Source of the DNA: Anthoceros angustus
Taxonomy: Eukaryota > Streptophyta > Anthocerotopsida > Anthocerotales > Anthocerotaceae
Assembly: GCA_010909165.1 (NCBI GenBank)
Contig: VJWM01000119.1
Span: 124,001 to 188,000, forward strand
DNA length: 64,000 nucleotides
Direction: 5' to 3'
The notes below the pieces were generated by a model. It ran no database searches. It was not told where the DNA came from and saw only the letters and a list, made by a program, of their open reading frames with translations. A program made the translations under genes and the position numbers. Positions 52,701 through 61,128 of the stretch are shown here, piece after piece. The first letter of the stretch is position 1. Every line of letters begins with the position of its first letter.

Positions 52701-54501
52701 ACTACCAACCCCGGTATACAGGCTAAGCTGTGTGATATTCCGCATATCATCTGCCAGAACACATAGTGGACATCTGTCAAGCCTCCTGTCGCAACCTGTT
52801 GATGCAGGAGATTTGGAAATTGTGCCATGGAAAGCGCCAAACGATGTTCAGAGATATAGTTTCAATGAGCTCTCCAAAGCTACAGACCGCTTTAATGATG
52901 ACAATGTCATTGGTGTGGGAGGTTTTGGGAAAGTATTTTCTGGAAAGCTTTCAGAGGGTAAGACAGTTGCAATCAAGAGAGCTTCTGGCACAAGCAGCCA
53001 GGGTCTCTCTGAGTTCCACAATGAAGTTGCTCTGCTCAGCAGGCTACATCATCGACACCTAGTACGGTTGGAAGGATTTTGCGAAGACAATGGAATGCAG
53101 GTCTGGACCTTCGACAGCTACATTGACAGGTTTGCGGTCCACGGTCTGTGTTTTGTACTTATCACTTTCTTGGCGTGGCAGATTCTCGTTTATGAATTCA
53201 TGCCCAACGGCAACCTGCACGAATATCTCTCTGGTATGTGTCATTGTCAATACTGTTGCTTCTAGATGGTCGTGCTGATCACATAAACAGTGAACACGGA
53301 GTCCTGAGTTTGGGCTACTGAGATTTTTAGTATACTCTTGCCAGGAAAGAGGCGTGGGAAGGTTCTTACGTGGTACAAGCGCCTGGAGATAGCCGTTGGA
53401 GTTGCACGAGGATTGGAGTATCTACACTCCTTCGCGGTAAATTCAGCTCTCTGGCGGAAGTCTGGCAACAGACGTTATTATCGGTTTGCTCCATACCTCA
53501 CTCAGTTTATGTCAATCTGGAATGCAGAACCCACCTGTTATACATAGGGATGTAAAGCCCAGCAATATTTTGCTCGATGACAATTTTGTGGCCAAGGTTG
53601 CTGACTTCGGGATATCCAAAGTGACACCCGAGTTCGACACACATATTTCGACTCGGCCTGCTGGAACTGCAGGGTAAGATTGTTCCCCAAAAATTCAGGG
53701 CGGTTCTGCAGTCCTCTTACTTGTCTAGCGTCCGAAGGATGGTTTTTTGGCACGCTTGACATGGGAATAGTTTCGGGATGCTTCAGGTTTTTGGATCCTG
53801 AGTACTTCGTAAGCAGGCAACTGACAACTGCAAGTGATGTTTATGGGTTTGGGGTTGTGTTGCTTGAGCTCGTAACTGGCCAGCAAGCGATCGATCACAG
53901 CCGGCCGCAATATAATATTATTGCATGGGTTGGGCACCTTTCTCTTGCCTTTCGCTTGTGGTGAGTTTCGGCTTGGAACAACAGACTAACCCCAGTGCAA
54001 CGGAATCATCATGCAGACCAGACCTAGATTTGAAGTGGGAGGCGTTAGACAGATTATTGACCCATTGATGGAAGAAGACTACTCCGAAGAAGTTTACACA
54101 GCTATGACAGAAATCGCATTGAGGTGTGCCGAGTTTGACAGGCGGAAACGACCCACCATGAAGGTAAGCCCCCAACATACTACAGGCATTCACTTCTATT
54201 TAAATCAGGGTATCAGCAAGCCTGATATTCTTTTATATTCTTTTAGCTGCCTTGGCCCTGTCTGCAGGTAGTGTTGAGTGTGCTTGAACCTCTCTTAGAT
54301 CAATGGCCGACATCCACTGGAGAAGTTCCTCTCAAAGGGAGATCGCAATTCTTCGACAGCCTGAGGCGTAGCCTAAGTTGTAACTCCAAGCAAATGTCAG
54401 TGCCAGAGCTGGACCTCGGCTCAACTCATTCTGCATCGAACGCCTCTTCCGATTCTGGAACTGAAACTACCAGTATGGTGGCAAGCCTTCTTCCACGATG
54501 A
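49766..54501 (+). CDS. LRR receptor kinase, LRR-VIII/HPCA type
   Basis: Exons: 49766-49851 (signal peptide, [20 protein letters not shown]), 49958-50081 ([20 protein letters not shown]), then LRR exons 50204-50347, 50443-50514, 50624-50698, 50866-50937, 51036-51107, 51234-51305, 51383-51454, 51609-51680, 51801-51869 and 51970-52041. A Cys-rich part is 52164-52264 and 52349-52429, the TM exon 52546-52713, and kinase exons 52808-53100, 53182-53233, 53345-53436, 53528-53673, 53787-53928, 54017-54163 and 54268-54501. Kinase motifs: [60 protein letters not shown]. It resembles the HPCA1 group of plasma-membrane receptors. All junctions keep phase, for about 820 residues. The initiator ATG was not located: no ATG is in frame in the signal-peptide exon. 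Confidence 0.9.
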
Positions 54502-55079
54502 CTCTCGTAGGCTCTACGAAGCTAGAAAATGATTCGAGTTGGAGCCTGCAGGAACCTGCAAAAACATATGAGAGAGGGAGCTTGGGTGCCTGGGTAAACA
54601 GCATTGATGAAGGCCTTGCCCAGCTTGGAAGCACATTTTGGGCAACCATGCATTCAACTCTTCCAGCCCTCACCAGTTCCCACAGCCCCTATTCCTAAAT
54701 GCGCGCGGGCGTGGGAATTCTGCCTATTCTGTTTGGCTGGTTTGACAGGATTGTTGCCACCGGCATCCAACTCCAAGCGGTGGACGCCCATGGCCTGACA
54801 TTCCCTTGCACTTGGACAGCCCACTGCAGCGATGGAGGACCTCCTGCTCTCAAACAAAACCCTGGTTTGGAAAAATGGGCCATCAGTACTTCATCGATGT
54901 AATGCCTGCCCACATCCTGCTCAACATTGCCTGCACTTAATAACCACATCCTACCGACATCTGTATCGTGCAGCAATACAGGCTTGAGAGCACGAGGTGT
55001 TGTGCGGGTTGTGTGTAGACTACATGTGCCTACTCTCCATGCTAACATATCAAAATTATCTCAGAGCAATTTTTTACAT
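54502..55079. other. No gene recognised
   Basis: This is the 3' flank of the LRR kinase. Moderately GC-rich with scattered short ORFs. It may hold a more decayed part of the P450 remnant that follows. Confidence 0.4.
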
Positions 55080-55373
55080 GGGGAAGCAGGCCTTCGCAGG
55101 CCTGGAAGATTTCTGCTGCCAACTTCAAGTTTGAGCTCATTCCCGGTTACAAGTACACAGTGACGTCCTCCCACCCCACACTGCTGCCTTCCCTCTACGG
55201 CCACAGAAAATGCCTGGGCGGACCATTTGCGCCGATGGAGACCAAGCTCACACTGGCCGCCCTGCTCAAACACTTCGTCTTCCATGTGTCCCCCAACTAC
55301 AAGCCCGCCCCTTCAGCACTCCTGACTCTCACTGCCCAGTTCGACGTGAAGAAGAAGTTTAATTTTATTTAAG
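55080..55373 (+). pseudogene. C-terminal fragment of a cytochrome P450
   Basis: The stretch ends YGHRKCLGGPFAPMETKLTL followed by AALLKHFVFHVSPNYKPAPS and ALLTLTAQFDV, which is a P450 heme-binding loop (GxRxCxG type) with the following L-helix and C-terminal tail. The FG normally before the loop is changed to LY, and no ExxR or PERF region is found in frame upstream. It is a stranded fragment, not the end of the CYP97A gene at 10 kb, to which it is not closely similar. Confidence 0.65.
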
Positions 55374-55843
55374 TCCGGTAAGGACGGATTTCCGTCATGG
55401 GACTTGGTACTTAACAACTTGCACCATGGTGTGCCTAAGCTACTTGCACCAAGGGCATCCACTTCCCTTTAGGCACCCCATCTATGTACCGATCCAAGCT
55501 CAGGATGCTTAATCACGACGTTCTTATAAATGTGTGTCCAAATGGCCTAGGCCAAATGTGCCTATCATTGTGCACAAACACATGGCCTGAAAGCCAATCA
55601 TTCTCCACTGTCCCTTCACATAGTTAGTGCTACGTACATGTAACAAATCCCATTGCTTTCTTTAGCAGATAATAAGATAAAACTTTTATAAAAAGAATTA
55701 TAATTTATATCAAAGCTCTGCGCCAGGGCTGCAAGGAGACCAGGACGTAAAACAAACTTGGCGCAAAGCCGGAGCATCAACAAATGTTGGTTGTAACAAG
55801 GGGTTCCGAGGTTTACATTGTCATGGGGCTCGGTCCATACTAT
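55374..55843. other. No gene recognised
   Basis: AT-rich intergenic DNA between the P450 fragment and the inverted-repeat element. Confidence 0.5.
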
Positions 55844-57014
55844 GGAATACCGATCTGGTCACACGGGAGCGTGTGTGTGACTTTCTTTTTTTTGGGTGTA
55901 CGCTACGGAAATATGCCATGGCATCTTTCAGATACTTGCATACAATACACGTATAATACGTGCCACATCAGCTTCTGTAGGTTCGTACGCGGGGAAAAAC
56001 TTTCTATCACACGATCAGAGGCCTGGTGTATGGAATACCAAGGTCACACGGGAGCGTGTGTGTGACTTTCTTCTTTTTGGGTGTACGCTACGCAAATATG
56101 CCACAGCATCTTTCAGATACTTGCATACAATACACGTATAATACGTGCCAAATCAGCTTCTGTAGGTTCGTACGCGGGGGAAAACCTTCTATCACACGAT
56201 CAGACGCCTGGTGTTCCGATTGTGTCATGCACATATTTTCTTGTTTAGGGTTTTAGGGTTTTGATCCCATCAACACACATACATGTTAAACATGCGGGCA
56301 AGACATACATACACAAATTTTTGTTCGCAAGTATGGACGCAGGCTGAAGCCACGTCGTGAGCGTGGACAAGGATCACCCTGCTACGTTATGTAGTCTAGA
56401 AGGCCCTTTGTACGCTTGTGCACCGCAGGCTTTTTTGGGTGCAAACCTAGTATGTGTGCGACTGTTTTCATGGAAGCCCTTCTCCGTTGGTCCTTCTAGT
56501 ACAAGCTTGTTTCGAGGTAGTTAGTGCTATGTGAAACTGCACCCCCATAGGCAGCAGGCCTAGGAAACATTGCAGCCCTGTATGCAGCCAGTGCCAAACA
56601 CTGCAACCTTGCACGTAAGGGCAAACGCACTCAGCCGCGCCGCAAACACAGACGATTATTGCAGTGCAAACGCAATTGCATACGCTAAGCGCAGCGCTAA
56701 CGCAATCGCTGACAACCCTAACAAATTGTGGATGCCGTGTGACCGGATGGCATATTGCGTGCCGCAATGGCGCGGCAACGCAAATGACTTAAACACAACC
56801 CTAAACCCGAGAGAAGAAAAGTTTCTGTGTATCGTGAAATCTTTTCGTGCATCATGGGATAGGTTGGCAACATCGAGACACCGAGGGGCCGCAGCCCCAA
56901 CCGATGTGGTAATGCGTGACATACCGAAATAGTTCCGCCGTATGTGGCGGGACTATTTCTTTATGTCCACAACCCTAAAAAAATGTGGATGCCGCGTGAC
57001 CAAATCGGTATTCC
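55844..57014. mobile_element. Non-coding element with terminal inverted repeats
   Basis: GGAATACCGATCTGGTCACA at 55844 is matched at the far end, on the opposite strand, by GGAATACCGATTTGGTCACG (57014 back to 56995); 21 of 23 terminal bases pair. Inside, a unit of about 183 bases is tandemly doubled (55844-56027 and 56028-56210). The phrase TGTGGATGCCGTGTGACC near 56728 recurs at about 56983 as a direct repeat. The hairpin 56916-56970 lies just inside the right end. The element has no long ORF. Transposition is inferred; no target duplication was recognised. Confidence 0.5.
56916..56970. repeat. Long hairpin in the right part of the element
   Basis: GAAATAGTTCCGCC (56926-56939) and GGCGGGACTATTTC (56946-56959) pair with one mismatch around a six-base loop. 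Pairing continues outward through CATA/TATG. It is followed by ATGTCCACAACCCT, close to the ATGTACAACCCT that follows the 43338 hairpin. Confidence 0.8.
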
Positions 57015-57485
57015 ACTACAAATCCACAAGGTTCCAAAATCGTAAAACCACCGCCTTGATAGGGGGCTCGACCCGCTCGCCCTACTTTGAACTGATTTTT
57101 TTTTTTTTAAGGTAAAAGAAGAAAGAGAAAAATTCACTTTTTTACTCATTAAGGTAAAATCTCAAATACATTAGGTAGATATAATAGGTAAAAATCAGAA
57201 CTAGTGGGTAGAATCCGGAACTAGAAGGTAGAAAATAGTTTTTGAGGGTAAAAATTGGAACTAGTGGGTAGAACTAGTGGAACATTCATCTAGGTGAGAA
57301 GCTCCAATTATCCTAATCAAATTAGCAAACCACCGTAAAGAAACTTGCGTACCGATCCACATACACATTAAAAAATGAAGAACTAGAATATTCCTCCATA
57401 ATTTTATGTATATCTAGATAAGCACAAAAATCATATAATGAGATAAAGAAGAGAAATCACCAACAAGAAGAAACCCACCTTCAGA
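57015..57485. other. AT-rich intergenic with short GGTAGAA repeats
   Basis: At about 57185-57275 the phrase GAACTAGTGGGTAGAA recurs in degenerate form four times. No gene is supported. Confidence 0.45.
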
Positions 57486-58076
57486 TTGCAAAAGGTGGCC
57501 CAATTTGGAGAAAATATCTCGACACCAAACAAGGCACAGTGGAGTTGTGGGAACTTGCTGACCTCTTTGCAAGAAGAGGCTCAATATCACAAGTGGATGT
57601 GGGGCCAACATATCTATGTCTGTGAACGAGGCCCACACTGGGGTGAACACTGGTACCTACTGTGGACAGGCCCAGAGTATGCCTTGCGATCCATGCTCAT
57701 ATCCCCTTCAACAGCCTGTGGTGTTGTGAGGATTATGAAGCAACAAGTGGACAGTGCCAACTTCTACATGTTTCAGTCTAGGTTTTTGTTCACTTACAAT
57801 AGGGTGGAGCGGTTTGCAGGGTATGCAGATTTCAAATGCAATGACGAAGAGCATTTTCAACTCCTGGAGGCAACAAAAATGATAGTGGAGGCATGCTATG
57901 CCCTGGCTGGAGGGATAGTGTATGGGGTCCTCGCAGGTCGATCGCATGCGTACCTATTCCAAATAAAGTGCTCAACGTGGAGGTTTTTGAAGGCGAGTTT
58001 CTTGTGCATAAAACCAGTCGAAAACTTGGTATGTGATGCAGGCTTCACCGCACTGCAGTATTGGAAAAGGAAATAA
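57486..58076 (+). other. Unrecognised 196-codon ORF
   Basis: A continuous ORF rich in Tyr, Trp, Cys and Phe (HIYVCERGPHWGEHWYLLWT, MFQSRFLFTYNRVERFAGYA). It has no signal peptide and no motif that I recognise. Its length is more than expected by chance in this AT-rich DNA, so it may be part of a decayed mobile element or an exon of an unknown gene. No introns or flanking exons could be assigned. Confidence 0.3.
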
Positions 58077-59011
58077 CCCTCACACCGTCACAGCAGCACC
58101 AAATTTGTCACGCCTCCAAGGCATGGAGGCTAACCTGGTTGGTCATGCAAGGTGGTGAAGTGCTTTCGTTGAAGTCGAAGTCCTGGGTCCATAGGATGCC
58201 CATTTTTTGTAGGACGTCCTTGTTTCGGTACTGTACAATGAGATCCCTGGAGCGGTCAATTGGAAAAAGGGCTTTGTGCAGGTCATCCACAACAACTCCC
58301 ATGTCCCTCTGCCTTCACAAGGTGGAATGAACCGAAATTCGGGGTGAAGGCGGCTTGGACCCGCTTCTTTTAGTGCAGTGTGCAAATGGGTGTGCATTCA
58401 GCCATCTTTCATAGCCATAATCGCATCGCCGTCCGCCATAGCCATGATGTTTTGCATGTCAGCCAGCAGTGGGTTTTCCGGGACGTGGTATGCACGCGGT
58501 ATGTGCCGTCCCTACACACGACACATATTGTGTACACAAAATGGCGTACATGGCTGATGGCCATGTATGCCGTCTACCGACGTATCGAAGGGCAGGACCT
58601 CGTATACGACGCACGCCATGTTTGTTGCTTTCGTACATGCCACATAGCCACAAAAGTAAGCTCGGAAATCTGGATCTCCGGATCCTCGCATTGGCAAACG
58701 CGTCTCGTGACCACAACAACCCGCAACATCACCACGTTATTTTAACCTGCAATTCCAAGAGGCACTATATTAATGTCACGTAGTAAGGATAAAAGACACA
58801 CAAAGAAGAAGCCAACCTGGCTGCGCCTACCACGGATTACGTTTTCATTCTAGGTCCTTCGATACCACCCCGCATACAAATGGGACCAGAATATTCAAAG
58901 GAGTGCAATGATGAACCTCATTCAACATTAGTATTTTAAGCTTGCAAGTGGAAAAAGATGGGAAGTGCGAGTAATAGGAACACAATGCACCCGCTGCTGA
59001 AGAAAAAAGTG
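58077..59011. other. No gene recognised
   Basis: Mixed-composition DNA with only short overlapping ORFs on both strands. Nothing identified. Confidence 0.4.
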
Positions 59012-59819
59012 TTATAAGGAGGTGTTACAAAGGAAGGCTTGTATGTCATGCCTCTTTCCACACCAAAACATGTAACGGTTCAGGGGGCCGTAACAAAAAT
59101 TAAACTGTGTCAAATAACCGTAACATGGACACCCTGTTTCTACTAGTGGAGGGAAGAAGCCACAGGCTAGAGCAGGCCAAGATGGAAGCGCATCGCAATA
59201 GAGAAGGTGGTTGTGCAATGTGAAAACCCCGCATACATGGACGAGCCAGTAGCCAGGCGCCTGCGCCGTTCCCAAAGTAAGAGCGAAGCCGTGCTCTTGT
59301 GGACCTGGAGATGAAGGAGTCCGTGAGGACGGACTGGAAGGCCTGACCAAGCGACTTCTCAAGTAGGGATGCCTGCAACCCCCTGAAACCATCAGTGATG
59401 AATGTTTGAAGGGAGGGAAGTCATGCTGTGCATCAGGCGATAACATATCCCTGGCCAGCCTGAGGGATACTTGGAGAGGGATTTCCCTCTCCAAGTATCT
59501 CTCAAGGGAACTTTCAAGTTCCCTCCTCCACTCATGATACAAAATCCTCCAGAAAGGGCTTGTTCCGGAGGATGAAGCGGGAGGCCAAAGCAAGGGTGTA
59601 GAGGGCCAGATGCCCAAGAACGCTACCGGGGAAGATACCTCCAGCGACAGCAGACCTATTCCTCCAAATTGTACTGGCAGGGATGCTTGCCAGCGAGCAA
59701 GATCGCCTGCAGGGCACCCCCAAAATCATAGGCTGGGGGCTGGAGCAATCTCCTGTGCAGGGAATCACATAGTAAGGGGGATCCCCAACTGAGACTAGAC
59801 ACCACACATATAACAACAC
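59012..59819 (-). other. Overlapping minus-strand ORFs of unknown origin
   Basis: Two minus-strand ORFs, 59532-59819 and 59012-59617, overlap in different frames. Their reading (LGHLALYTLALASRFILRNK, then WRRELESSLERYLEREIPLQ) could be one protein broken by a frameshift. At about 59468-59515 there is an inverted repeat (TTGGAGAGGGATTTCCCTCT). A decayed mobile-element protein is possible, but I recognise no reverse-transcriptase or transposase motif. Confidence 0.3.
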
Positions 59820-61128
59820 GATACATGCGTTTTGACACTTAAAAGAAATCTGGACTCAACAACCATTCCACATGTGCACACTATGAGAGAAAATATAACT
59901 ATTCAACAATTTGATAAAATTGGGTGAGAGCATAGTTACGAAGATTATGTATTTTGAATTAGCTTCTAATGTGCACAAGAGAAAATCCAACCATATTAAT
60001 AGTCATCCACAAAAAAAAAAAAAACCAACTCGGCGCAATGCAATGTGGTTTAGTTCATGATTAAAAAAACAACTTGGCGCAGTACAACGTGGTTTGGTCT
60101 AATGGTAAGTTTCGTTGCATTGTTCAAGGAGGTTCTTAGTTTGTACAAATTTATCTTTCTTTTTGGAGTGAACGTAGCCAAGGGTTCATTGGAACTCCGT
60201 GATTAATCAACCCCTATTTTGAAGTTCTTCAGGACCGGCACGTGATATTTGATGATCTCTACTGACTCACCCTATTTTATGATATTTTTTGAAGTTCTTC
60301 GGGACCACCGCTTGATATTTGATGATCTCTGCTGACTCGCCCTATTTTATGCTGTTTGTGACTCACCCTTGTTTACGATCTCTGTTGACTCACCCCCCGT
60401 AAGGCCTGTTGTAAGGTTTTGAAGTTCCCTGATATATATATCCGATATAAGATCCTTTGGGTCCTCTAAATTACATGAAATATAAATACTCGATCAAATT
60501 CATTAAAAGACCTGATGAAATTCACTAAGAACAATTCGGCGCACTCCCGTCTCTGTCGTCAAATTTAAAAAAATAAAATAATTTCGAAGCTGTTCTCGGT
60601 GAAGTGATGATAAGAATTTTATGTATCTAAAATAAATATATGCAAATAAAACGACGTATAGTTCTTTACATGTTCCATGGATGTATGACTCCAGGTGAGA
60701 GATGGAAACAGGTCGAAGAGGAGAAAATAAGTCGAAGAGGGCGGCAGAAGTGCTTACGCCAGAATCGCCAGGGGAACGTTAGAAGTGACGAAGCGACCTC
60801 GATCCCAACGCGCAGCCACATCCGAGTGGCACAGTGGCGTGATTGCGGTGCGGCACTGTTGATGCGAGCGGCCGTACAGGAGCTGCGCGCTGCGGTGGCC
60901 ACATTTTCTTGCTTCACTTGCGGGTTCTGGGAGTTCGGAAATCAGGTGCAAGGGGATTCCAGGTCGCAGGGACTGTCCGTGGGGCAGACATGCGGGTTCT
61001 TTCTGCCCATCGGAGGCCGTGAAAGAAGCGGGGCCCGGCGGGGCATGCTGGCCTGAGAGCTGCATTTGAAGCGCGGCAGGGTTGGGTGGTGGCACAGGTT
61101 GTAGGCTGGCTGGAAGCGGTGCAGTTTG
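59820..61128. repeat. AT-rich DNA with tandem repeats, then the CRWN upstream region
   Basis: About 60026-60110 holds two copies of a unit of about 44 bases (CAACTYGGCGCARTRCAAYG). About 60220-60287 and 60289-60356 are a 68-base tandem (TTTGAAGTTCTTCRGGACC). From 60640 on, GC rises toward the CRWN gene and this should be its promoter and 5' UTR; no element identified. Confidence 0.6.

Noticed and set aside
59012-59819. LINE reverse transcriptase
   Set aside because: No RT motifs such as a Y/F-x-D-D box could be found in any frame, so I left it unassigned.
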